64,000 nucleotides of DNA, taken from the NCBI RefSeq assembly GCF_002127325.2, contig NC_035436.2, positions 109,391,591 to 109,455,590 of the forward strand, in the 5' to 3' direction. Origin of the DNA: Helianthus annuus. Lineage: Eukaryota > Streptophyta > Magnoliopsida > Asterales > Asteraceae. A model generated the notes under the pieces. That model worked only from the letters and a program-made list of their open reading frames with translations, did not search any database and was not told the origin of the DNA. Of this stretch, positions 48,350 to 58,614 are shown piece by piece (the stretch's first letter is position 1; every line of letters starts with the position of its first letter). The position numbers and the translations under genes were made by a program.

Positions 48350-48500
48350 TGTCACACCCTGGCTTTGCGGAAGCGTGGTTAATTTGGTGTGACTTCTTAA
48401 TACCATAGCTTAATCATAACAAAGCTATATGAATTAAAAATATGCAAGATCATCCATTAAAATAAAAATATCAAAACATTGTCTTAACGGGTTAACACCC
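48350..48500 (-). repeat. 3' end of H 5' LTR, cut by element A
   Basis: Positions 48441-48500 match 37648-37707 (TGCAAGATCATCC to GTTAACACCC); 48350-48440 is the LTR end missing from the 3' LTR copy. The break after AACACCC is the insertion site of A (left flank CACCC). Confidence 0.9.
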
Positions 48501-49257
48501 TGTGACAACTCGAATTTCCAAGATTCTATTTCGCATTTATTGCACGTTCATGTATAGACTAGTCGTTTATTTGCACAATTGATTGCCATGGAATTATATA
48601 TGTTTTGATTGTTTGATTGTGCATGGTTGTTTGTTAATTGTGAAATTGGTAAATATATGAACTTGGTGGTGAAATTATGAAATTGTTATGAGATGGTGTA
48701 CATGTGTAATATATGATACTTAGGGAGGTAGAGGGTAATTAATGAAATTCTAGAGATTCTTAACCCTAATCTCCTACCCTAATCATTCTCTAATCATTCA
48801 CAAGAAACCAAAACACGTACTCCCACATTCCCTAATCCTCTCTACAACCATCTTCTCATCATTCTTGGGTTCACAAGTCTTTTGCATCAAGGTTGATTGC
48901 CAATCCATCTAGAATCGAATCAAGGTAATTGTTTAATCATTGTGTGATGTTAATTGTTGAATGATTGATTGATGTTAAAACCCTAGTTCTTCATATGATA
49001 ATCTCTCTGCCTATTTGATTGATTCTGATTAATGAGAAATGATTAGAGTTGTTGTGGAATCACTGTTTGATGATTTAGATGCAAGATATGCAGAATGATC
49101 GATTGATGATTGATTATTGAACTGTGGAAATGTATGAAGTTAGGGTTTTGGGATCGTTGAATGCTAAAACGTAACTGATTGGATTCTTGTGATTCTGTGC
49201 CATGATTTGGAATTCAATCGTTATTTTTGTTGTCTGAGTTTTGATTAATGCATATGT

Positions 49258-49720
49258 TAGTCCGAGTTTGGTTAACAAAGTTAATAAGGTCCGAGTTTAA
49301 TGCCACAACCTTAGATCCGAGTTTGTTATGATAATAACAAGTCCGACTTCTTGAATAAATGAGGTCCGAATGTTTATATATAAAACATAAAAGGGTATGA
49401 GTTTATTAAAGTGTTAGCCGGTCCGAGTTTCACACAACTAGTCCGACTTTCATGCATGTCCGAGTTTCATGTAGGTCCGAGTTTCATTGAGCAGCCTCTA
49501 GTCCGACTTTGTTTGGGCTCTTAGTGGTCCGAGTTTGAGGAGGGGCTGCCCCTTCATGCCCGACTTTTATAGTTGTAGCATGTCCGATCTTTTTGTAAGC
49601 AAGACTTCTTGTCCGAGTTTTATAGCATAAGAGATAGGTCCGACTTTTGCTTTTACACATGGGGGTTCGAAGTTTTGCTTGCACATGTTCGGGTTATGCT
49701 TTGATGTTATGTCCGAGTTC
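49258..49720 (+). repeat. TCCGAGTTT word array in A LTR
   Basis: About 17 direct copies of GTCCGAGTTT or GTCCGACTTT with irregular spacing of 10-40 bp. Element C has CGACGAAAC words and B has TTGCGACTCG words at comparable LTR positions. Confidence 0.85.
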
Positions 49721-50397
49721 TATGCTAGGATTGTGGATTCAATAACTTGTTAACCCTGTTACTTTAGTAACATCATTAGTTTAGTAATTATGTGTATATG
49801 TTAACCCCATTATGTCCATTAAGATATGTATGTTAACCCTGTTAGTATCCCATTGATATGGTTAACTCTGTTAAATTAATTGTGCAACTCCGTTAAGTTG
49901 TAAATTCTGTTTAAGTTTGATGTTTCTGAAGTATATTAACAGTGGCAACTAGGTTAACGTCTACGTTAGATTAAACTATGTGATCAAGGACGCGACGTAT
50001 GAATTATGTGAATACGATTAACTGTTTACATGATGTATGATTCTATGTGTATAATCGTATGATACTGAATGCAACTATATGATTCTACATGCGTGAACAT
50101 TTATGTAATATCATCGTGTACACAATAAACACACAAAGCACCGTTGCTTGAATTTCGAGAATTGTAAACCCTAATTGAATGAATCATGTGCAATACATCC
50201 TAGGTCGTGTGTAACGGACTTAGGGATTAATAAACCCTAGAAGCAATAACATACCGAGCAAACCAAGGTGAGTTCACACAGCCAAGGCATGGGGTTCCCA
50301 GGGTGGGAATGGGATTGGATTACTTTATTGTACATACTCAGTTGATAGAACCTAACGATAAGAATACGACTAGACTAGTAACACTTATTGAACTGAT

Positions 50398-50592
50398 CTT
50401 CGCACACCTGCCAAGGGTTGGCCGCGATATTATGACTGACTTCGCACACCTGCCTTTGGAAGGCCGCGAACTGAAATTTACTAATCTTCGCATACCTGCC
50501 TGGTAGGCCGCGATACAGGTAAACCTAGTCTAGAATACACGTGATGAACATCCCCTAATATCTTCGCATACCTGCCTGGGAGGCCGCGATGG
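50398..50592 (+). repeat. Four-copy hairpin array in A LTR
   Basis: Four copies of TCGCAYACCTGCC, a variable loop of 5-7 nt (AAGGGTT, TTTGGAA, TGGTA, TGGGA) and GGCCGCGA. TCGC/GCGA and GCC/GGC can pair. Here the arms are constant and the loop varies, unlike the arrays in I, C and B. Confidence 0.7.
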
Positions 50593-51014
50593 AAACTAAT
50601 ACGATACATGACATAACGAACGAACATACTACTACTCACGCTATACTATTACTGAACTGTTAACTGTGAACTCGCTCAACTAGTTTGTTGATCCTCTGTT
50701 ACGTGCCTTGCAGGTCGTTAGATATTTGGAGCTTGCACAGGGAGGAGCAGGTCGTTGTGGAGCATGGATCGTGGATGCCATGTATAAAACATTTAAACAT
50801 TTGAACTTATGTTACACATTGGGTTTCCATACTTATGCTTCCGCTATACTTTGAAACTATGATTATGTTTGAACACCTATCGTATTGAATGATTGGTTTA
50901 CATTTATTATACTTGATATTAATTACATGTTCGATATGATTGGTGGCTTGATCCTGGTCAGTCACGCTCCCAAGCGGTGATACTCCGCAGGTGGATTTTG
51001 GGGGTGTGACAGAT

Positions 51015-51026
51015 TGGTATCAGAGC
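51015..51026 (+). other. Primer binding site of A (tRNA-iMet)
   Basis: TGGTATCAGAGC, three bases after the LTR end at 51011. The leader 51027-51333 has no supported gene and is highly similar to that of B. Confidence 0.92.
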
Positions 51027-51421
51027 CATTGGTTATAGAGAACTTGGTTTTAATATGGGAAAACGTTTTTATTAAAACCAGACTATAACCAGAACAGTGC
51101 TCTCAACGATCCACAACGACGCTTCGCTCCACGTGCAAGACTCGACATCCTAGGTAATAAGGTTTATGTTTATTGCCTACATGCTAGAATTGCATAGAAC
51201 CTTGCTCGTAGTATGCTTACGTTACTTTGCTCACTACTTGTTATTGCTTAAGAACATCTATGTGCTTACACTCTTTTGTCATCACACTATTCGCGAACCT
51301 TTCTCACTTATGTTGCCTTTGATGTGAAGATCAATGGCCGGATGAATTAACATGACTCAAGCCCAGCTAGAGGTTCTCGTTCAAGCTCAAGTTGCTGCGG
51401 CACTTGCAGCTGTTCAAGCAG

Positions 51422-51511
51422 GTAGTATACCCTGCAGTATAGACACACACTAGGATCTTTAGATCCTACATTAACTCTCGTATTTAACCTTGTCCTATTC
51501 GTACACAATAG
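51422..51511 (+). other. Predicted 90-nt intron in A gag
   Basis: GTAGTATACC donor, ACACAATAG acceptor, phase 1, homologous to the intron of B (58703-58792). Its interior has diverged while the splice sites are kept. Confidence 0.7.
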
Positions 51512-54500
51512 GTCAACACGCGCAGCAGCCTGTCTGCACTTTCAAGAACTTCATGGACTGTCGTCCAAGCTCATTCAGTGGCACCGAGGGGGCAGTGGGA
51601 CTCCTCCATTGGTTCGAGAAGCTAGAATCTGTGTTCGAAATGTGTGAATGCCCTGAGGCTCGCAGGGTTAAGTACGCCACTGGCACTTTGGAAGGAATCG
51701 CGTTGACTTGTTGGAACGCGCAAGTACAGATCCTAGGGTTGGCAGCTGCTAACGCCACCCCTTGGAATGATTTCAAGGAATTGATCAAAAGGGAATACTG
51801 CACTCGTGAAGACATTCACAAGCTGGAAGATGAACTGTATCACTTGAAAATGGTTGGGTCAGAAATCGAGGCTTATACCAAGAGGTCGAACGAGTTTGCT
51901 GTGTTGTGTCCAACTATGGTGGACCCTCCATACAAGCGCATTGAGTTGTATCTCAAGGGTTTGGCGCCAGAGATCCAGAGCCATGTGACATCGGCTAATC
52001 TTGATAATATCCAGGCTATTCAGCGCCTTGCTCATCGTATTACAGATCAGGCAGTGGATCAGAACAGGCTGCCAAAACGTGTCAAGGCTACCACTGCTGC
52101 TGTCACTACTTCTGCTACTCCCAGTGACAACAAGAGAAAATGGGAGGGGGATTCCAGCAAGGGATCAGTTTCTGTTCAGTCTCAGCAGCGCAAGACAAAT
52201 GACTACCAGAATTCGAGTCAGCAATCATCTGGCAGTCAGGGGCAGGGTGGATATCGGGGAATTCACCCACTGTGTAATAAGTGCAACAGACACCACAGCG
52301 GAAGATGTCACAGGGAACGTTGTCAAAGATGCCTCAAGATGGGTCATGAGGCTAAGGATTGTAGAAGCTCTCGGCCAGCAAATTAGAACCAGCAACTCCC
52401 ACCGCCAGCTCCACAGAACCAGCACCAGCAGCCACAGCGTGGAAACCGGGGATGTTTCCAGTGTGGGGCTGAAGGCCATTACAAACGTGATTGCCCTCAA
52501 CTGAACCAGAACCAGAATCGCAACAACAACAACAACCAGGGCAACGGGAACAACAACAACAACAACAACAACGGGGGAAACAACAACAATGGCAACGAAG
52601 CTCGTGGTCGTATGTTCGTGCTGGGTCAGGGTGACGCAAGGAACGATCCCAACGTCGTTATGGGTAAGTTTCTTCTCGACGATATGTATGTTACTGTCTT
52701 ATTTGATTCGGGTGCTGATACAAGTTATATGTCCTTGAAAATGAGTAAATTGTTAAAACGTACACCAACACCCCTAAACACCAAACATATCGTAGAACTA
52801 GCAAATGGTAAGAGTGTAGAAGCCACACACGTAATCAAGGGTTGTAGCATCGTTTTAGCTGGTCAGACCTTCTCGATTGATCTTATACCCATAGTTTTGG
52901 GTAGATTCGACGTTGTCATCGGTATGGATTGGTTATCCCAACATCACGCAGAGATCTTATGCAAGGAAAAAGTTATTCGTATTCCTCGCTCTAGTCAGGA
53001 AACGCTTGAAGTTCAAGGCGACAAGAGTGGTGCTGTGGTTGGCATCATTTCCTTCTTAAAGGCGCAGAAATGTTTACGAAAGGGGCACACTGCAATCCTG
53101 GCACTTGTCACTGACGCATCAGCAAAGGAAAAGAAGCTGGAGGATATTCCAGTTGTACGTGACTTTCCCCAGGTGTTTCCTGAAGATTTACCCGGTTTAC
53201 CTCCTCATCGCCAAGTCGAGTTCCAGATCGAGTTAGCTCCTGGAGCAGCACCAATAGCCCGCGCACCGTATCGTCTGGCTCCAACCGAACTGGAAGAACT
53301 GTCGAAGCAGCTGCAAGAGCTCTTGAAAAAGGGCTTTATTCGTCCAAGCTCATCGCCTTGGGGAGCTCCAGTACTTTTCGTGAAAAAGAAGGATGGCACT
53401 TTCAGGATGTGCATCGACTACCGCGAACTCAATAAGGTGACGGTGAAGAACCGTTATCCTCTTCCACGCATAGATGACTTATTCGACCAGTTGCAAGGGT
53501 CGTGTTATTACTCCAAGATAGACTTGAGGTCAGGCTACCATCAGCTGAGAGTCCGGGATGAGGACGTCTCCAAGACAGCATTCAGAACTCGCTACGGCCA
53601 TTACGAGTTTCTTGTCATGCCATTCGGGCTTACGAACGCGCCTGCAGTCTTCATGGATCTTATGAACAGGGTGTGCAAACCCTATCTTGACAAGTTCGTC
53701 ATTGTCTTCATCGACGACATTCTGATTTACTCCAAGAGTCAGGAGGAACACGAGCAGCACTTACGTCTTATCTTGGAACGTCTTCGAAAGGAGCAACTGT
53801 ACGCAAAGTTTTCAAAATGCGACTTCTGGCTTCGTGAAGTCCACTTCTTAGGCCATGTGGTGAACAGGGATGGGATTCATGTCGATCCATCCAAAGTAGA
53901 GTCGATCAGAAACTGGCCTGCACCGCGTACACCGACGGAAATACGCCAATTCTTGGGTTTGGCGGGGTATTACAGACGATTCATTAAAGACTTCTCCAAG
54001 ATCGCTCAGCCGCTCACTATGCTGACACAGAAGGGTGTCACCTACCGTTGGGGAGATTCCCAGGAAACCGCTTTTCAGTACTTGAAGGATAGGCTTTGCA
54101 GCGCACCTATTCTCTCATTGCCGGAGGGCACAGATGACTTCGTGGTTTATTGTGACGCATCGATACAGGGTCTTGGTTGCGTATTGATGCAACGAGATAA
54201 GGTTATTGCTTACGCTTCGCGGCAACTCAAGATTCATGAACGGAACTACACGACACACGATTTAGAGCTGGGAGCTGTTGTTTTCGCGCTTAAGATATGG
54301 CGACACTACCTGTACGGTACCAGGTGCACGATTTACACCGATCACAGGAGTCTCGAACATATTCTTAAGCAAAAGGATTTGAACATGCGTCAACGGAGAT
54401 GGGTTGAACTACTGAATGACTACGAATGCGCTATTAAGTACCATCCAGGCAAGGCCAATGTTGTGGCTGACGCTCTCAGCTGGAAAGACACTCTACCTAG

Positions 54501-55963
54501 ACGCGTACGAGCCTTATAGCTCACTATTCAGTCCAGTCTTCCCGCACAGATACGAACTTCTCAGATGGAAGCATTAAAGCCTGAAAACATCAAAGCTGAA
54601 GCCTTACGCGGCTCAAGGCAACGAATGGAACAAAAGGAAGACGACGCCTACTATGTAACGGGGCGTATTTGGGTCCCACTTTTTGGCGGTTTACGAGAGC
54701 TTGTAATGGACGAAGCTCACAAGTCTCGCTATTCGGTACATCCGGGGTCGGATAAGATGTACCACGATCTCAAAACAACATACTGGTGGCCTAGTATGAA
54801 GGCCCACATCGCTACTTACGTTGGCAAGTGTTTGAGATGTGCAAAAGTCAAAGTGGAGTATCAGAAACCAGCGGGACTACTTCAGCAACCCAGGATACCA
54901 CAGTGGAAATGGGAAGAAATTTCCATGGATTTCGTTACAGGCTTACCTAGATCCCAGCGTGGGAATGATACTATATGGGTGATCGTGGATCGACTCACCA
55001 AGTCTGCACACTTCCTGGCTATTAAGGAAACGGATAAGTTCTCCACTCTCGCAGACATCTATCTTAAAGAAGTTGTTTCGAGGCACGGGGTGTCCACCTC
55101 CATTATTTCGGATCGGGATGCACGATTCACGTCAGAGCTATGGCAAGCGATGCACAAATCTTTCGGCTCACGATTAGACATGAGCACAGCATATCATCCT
55201 CAGACGGATGGGCAGTCTGAGCGAACGATCCAGACTCTTGAAGACATGCTTCGGGCATGTGTTATCGATTTCGGCAACGGCTGGGAAAAGCATCTCCCTT
55301 TGGTGGAGTTTTCGTACAACTCTTGAAGACATGCTTCGGGCATGTGTCACCTCTCTGTTGGGCAGAGGTGGGGGATAGTCAGATTACGGGTCCAGAGATT
55401 GTAGTTGACGCCACAGAAAAGATTGCACAGATACGACAACGCATGGCGGCAGCACGCGACCGTCAGAAAGCATACGCGGATAAGCGTAAGAAGCCATTGG
55501 AATTTCAGGTCGGGGACCGGGTTTTATTAAAAGTTTCACTTTGGAAGGGTGTGGTTCGATTTGGTAAACGAGGCAAACTCAATCCACGGTATGTTGGACC
55601 GTTCGAAATCACTGAAAGAATAGGCCCAGTAGCCTACGGACTGAACCTACCAGCTGAACTCGGTGCAGTTCACAATGTATTTCACGTGTCGAATCTGAAG
55701 AAGTGCCTGTCAGATGAGACCCTCATAATTCCTTTTAAGGAACTCTCTATCGACGAGCGGTTGCAGTTCGTCGAGGAACCAGTTGAAATCACGGACGGGG
55801 ATGTTAAGGTCCTCAAACACAAGAGAATCCCTCTTGTTCGAGTTCGTTGGAACTCCCGACGTGGCCCAAAGTACACCTCGGAACGCGAAGACCAAATGAA
55901 AGAAAAGTACCCCCAGTTATTCGGAACCAATGCATCCACTACTGAGACTGAAGCTACTACTGC

Positions 55964-55984
55964 GGAATTTCGGGACGAAATTCC
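55964..55984 (+). other. 3'-end hairpin of A, first copy
   Basis: GGAATTTCG/CGAAATTCC with loop GGA, a 9-bp perfect stem overlapping the end of the pol frame, followed by a purine run and TGTGACA (about 55993-56010). The second copy seen in B would lie to the right of the B insertion. Confidence 0.75.
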
Positions 55985-56057
55985 AAAATAACAGGGGGAT
56001 GATGTGACACCCCAGGAAAACCAGTGAACGATATAACTTACCTAGCTTCCTCAGTGA

Positions 56058-56062
56058 GTGCG
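56058..56062. other. Probable target sequence of B in A (GTGCG), left copy
   Basis: These five bases precede the LTR start of B. The matching right copy would be beyond the window, so this is an inference. Confidence 0.5.
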
Positions 56063-56934
56063 TGTGACAACTCGAACTTTAGATCTATCGTTGTGTATAT
56101 ACGTGAACGTGTTATGATTTTACAAACTTTGATGCTATTGAATGTTATGATGTTATGTGCCATATGTGTATGCATGCTATATGAATGATTAAGTGTTGCA
56201 CAAGCCCAAATTACACAAACCGGTCACACAAGCCTGTTTGGGCCATACCTTGAATCGGACTCCATTTGGTAACCGAGTTGGGCTCGGCCCACTCCCCACT
56301 CGCAAACACAAATCCTTTGGTAAGGGTTTGATTTCTCTCATTGTTACAATTTTCACAACACACACAAACCCTATTGCTCTCTACCTCTCTCTCGGTTTGC
56401 TTAGGACCCGACGGCACAAGACCATCCGATCCTCCTCTTGTTCGGATCACCCTTCTTCACTTGTAATCGGTTAGTATGTTTGCTTGATTTATGTATGATT
56501 ACCGGTTGTGAAGTGTTTATGTTTGCATGATAATTTTAGATTGGATCAATGATAGTTGGTGTTCATATAATTGGTTTGCTCATGAATCGGATTAGGTGAT
56601 TATATGATTGTAATCGGCCATATGTATACGTGATTTAATCAGATTGTAACTGGTTAATAGGCTAACTAAATCGGATCAGTTGATGCTCATTGATTGGCTT
56701 CGTGAATGCTAGAATCGGATGTGTTGATGTGTTTAGATAAATGTTCTTGATTTTGGATTATTAACGTTCATACGAAATTCATGATAAAAGTCCTATTTGA
56801 TCGATGATATGTGTTTGAATTTGGTTGATTTTGGAATTGAAACTGATTTGATCTGAATTGTGAAACTGCCTAAGTTGTTTGCTAGAATCACGGATAAGTC
56901 AATGCAGGAATTATGGAAACCAGTTACACACACG

Positions 56935-57175
56935 GTTGCGACTCGGATTGCGAGTCGGAACCCCACTCGAGACCACAAACAGCACAAGCCGAGACAACGG
57001 TTGCGAGTCCCGTTGCGACTCGTAACCAGACCGTGATGAGTCGAGATCACCAGTTGCGACTCGCAACCTCCTGTTAAGACTCGTAATCTCCGGCTGTGAC
57101 TCGTAACCGGGCCATGATGAACCGAGACCACCGGTTGCGACTCGAGATCGCTGGTTGCGACTCGAGACCTCCTTT
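56935..57175 (+). repeat. TTGCGACTCG word array in B LTR
   Basis: About ten copies of TTGCGACTCG or its complement CGAGTCGCAA with variants, some forming GTTGCG/CGCAAC inverted repeats. Confidence 0.82.
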
Positions 57176-57584
57176 GCACGTACACTGTTTTGGGCCTACA
57201 CTGTCACGGGCCCAACCTTATGACTGTTATGTTATTGGACTTGTTTACATAGTTGCTAATTGGACTGCTTATGTTAATTGGGCCGACTACTTGGACTCGT
57301 TACTTGATATGAACTGCTGATATGTTTATGTGAGTTGCCATGATCATACTTGATACCATACGTGATACAAACGTGCTACATACGAACCTAACTTGCATAA
57401 GTAACCATGATAGGACGTGGTTGATCCCTTACTTGTATACTTGAGCATTTTATTGTCTGCCGAGCAAACCCAGGTGAGTTCACACTCCTACTAAGGCATG
57501 GGATTCCCGGGTAGTGGGAATGGGATAAAGGTTACACTTGACTAAGAACGAACATATGCTTTCCTAGACTATCACCTACCATGA

Positions 57585-57832
57585 TCCTCGGATGTCAGGA
57601 CGGTTCCGTAGGTTAGGATAACACCTACGTGGTCATATGCCAATCACTGCCTCGGATGTCAGGCACGCACGTAAAACCTACGTGTACGCATTACTTACTT
57701 CTATCCTCGGTACAAAGGATACGTACGTGAAACCCACGTACACCCCCGCGTCTCCTATCCTCGGTTGTGAAGGATACGTACGTAAAACCTACGTACACCC
57801 CATACGCGCTACTGTTCTCGGAAGAAGAACAG
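57585..57832 (+). repeat. Alternating covarying hairpin array in B LTR
   Basis: Type 1 hairpins (loop begins CGG): TCCT/AGGA (57585-57600), TGCCT/AGGCA (57648-57665), TATCCT/AGGATA (57702-57721), TATCCT/AGGATA (57756-57776), CTGTTCT/AGAACAG (57812-57832). Type 2 hairpins (loop AAACC): CACGTA/TACGTG (57668-57684), GTACGTG/CACGTAC (57723-57741), GTACGTA/TACGTAC (about 57777-57795). The two types alternate. Every stem is perfect although its sequence varies. Confidence 0.85.
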
Positions 57833-58295
57833 GGATGATACGAGTAGTTGATACGAATAGTCTAGTGGTCACATAACATGGGAAGCCCCCCACCTGTATA
57901 ACTTACTATCGGCCCCGTAGAGCCACCGTTACTTACTATTACGCATTTACTTACTGTGAACTCGCTCAACTAGTTTGTTGATCATTCTGTTACATGCCTT
58001 GCAGATCGTTAGGTACATGGAGCTTGCACAAAGAGGAGCCGGTCGTTGTGGACAAGGATCGTATTTCTTTGGTTAGACACTTATGACATTTCAGTATTTT
58101 AACTTGGGTTTATAACAAAGCTTCCGCTACTTATACAATACTTGGTTTTGAAACATCGATCATGTCATGATGAATTACTTAATGACTTTTATTATTATTA
58201 AATGCTATGTTTGATATGATTGATGGCTTGATCCTGGTCACGTCACGCTCCCAAGTGGTGGTACTCCGCGTGTGGATTTTGGGGGTGTGACAGAT

Positions 58296-58307
58296 TGGTA
58301 TCAGAGC
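58296..58307 (+). other. Primer binding site of B (tRNA-iMet)
   Basis: TGGTATCAGAGC, three bases after the LTR end at 58292. Leader 58308-58614: no supported gene. Confidence 0.93.
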
Positions 58308-58614
58308 CATTGGTTATAGAGAACTTGGTTTTAATATGGGAAAACGTTTTTATTAAAACCGGACTATAACCAGAACAGTGCTCACAACGATCCACAACGA
58401 CGCTTCGCTCCACGTGCAAGACTCGACATTTTAGGTAATAAGGTTTATGTTTATTGCCTACTTGCTAGAATTACTTAGAACTTTGCTCGTGGTATACTTA
58501 GACTACAATGCTCACTATTTGCTATTGCTTAAGAACCCTTACGTGCTTACGCTTTTCTGTCATCGCACTATTCGCGAACTTTTCTCACCTATTTCGCCTT
58601 TGACATGAAGATCA

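Larger units (their letters stand above)
34984..48500 (-). mobile_element. Element G/H: Tekay retrotransposon with inverted LTR at its left end
   Basis: H reads on the minus strand: 5' LTR end (48350-48500, rest displaced by A), primer site, leader, extra ORF (46236-47789), gag-pol (41000-45704), PPT, 3' LTR (40964 down to about 37648, lacking its last 91 bp). The expected left boundary (TGTCACACCC) is absent. In its place lies G, the first 2664 bp of the same LTR in plus orientation (34984-37647). The left flank AGTTG (34979-34983) is the likely target sequence in F2. The intact LTR would be about 3.4 kb. Confidence 0.87.
48501..51011 (+). repeat. 5' LTR of element A
   Basis: It is 2511 bp, TGTGACAAC...GGTGTGACA. 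It contains a cluster of TCCGAGTTT / TCCGACTTT words (about 17 copies, 49258-49720), the conserved GAGTTCACAC...GGCATGGGGTTCCC block (about 50268-50300) and a four-copy hairpin array (50398-50592). No supported gene. Confidence 0.92.
51334..55991 (+). pseudogene. gag-pol of element A, broken
   Basis: Exon 1 ATG 51334 (TGA at codon 4, 51343-51345; a second ATG follows at 51351), intron 51422-51511, capsid ([14 protein letters not shown]), knuckles ([14 protein letters not shown] about 52321, [14 protein letters not shown] about 52453), Asn/Gln-rich linker, protease DSGAD (52708), RT with FIDDILIYS (about 53710), RNase H, integrase, chromodomain (about 55770-55890). Lesions: TAG 52384-52386 between the knuckles, TAG 54517-54519 before the integrase, and near 55319 a 29-bp copy of upstream sequence (55234-55262) replaces about 75 bp of the integrase core, with a frameshift and a stop at 55324. 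Domain order is complete but the product is not. Confidence 0.92.
48501..56062 (+). mobile_element. Element A: Tekay retrotransposon, 3' end cut by B
   Basis: 5' LTR 48501-51011, primer site, leader, gag-pol pseudogene 51334-55991, then 3' sequence up to 56062. Compared with B, A stops after CTCAGTGAGTGCG, about 40 bp before the PPT; the LTR of B follows. Its remaining 3' end should lie beyond B. Its LTR is clearly different from that of B apart from the ends and the conserved block near the hairpin array. Confidence 0.88.
56063..58292 (+). repeat. 5' LTR of element B
   Basis: TGTGACAAC...GGTGTGACA. It contains GTTGCGACTCG words (56935-57175), the conserved GAGTTCACAC/GGCATGGGATTCCC block (about 57475-57510) and an alternating hairpin array (57585-57832). 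No supported gene. Confidence 0.93.

Noticed and set aside
57585..57832. CRISPR-like spaced repeats
   Set aside because: Units are short hairpins with variable stems inside a plant LTR; there are no constant repeats of 25-40 bp with unique spacers, and the DNA is eukaryotic.
56063..58292. A and B as a tandem product of unequal LTR recombination sharing the middle LTR
   Set aside because: The LTRs of A and B are of different subfamilies over most of their length, and A stops about 40 bp short of its PPT, so insertion of B into A is simpler.
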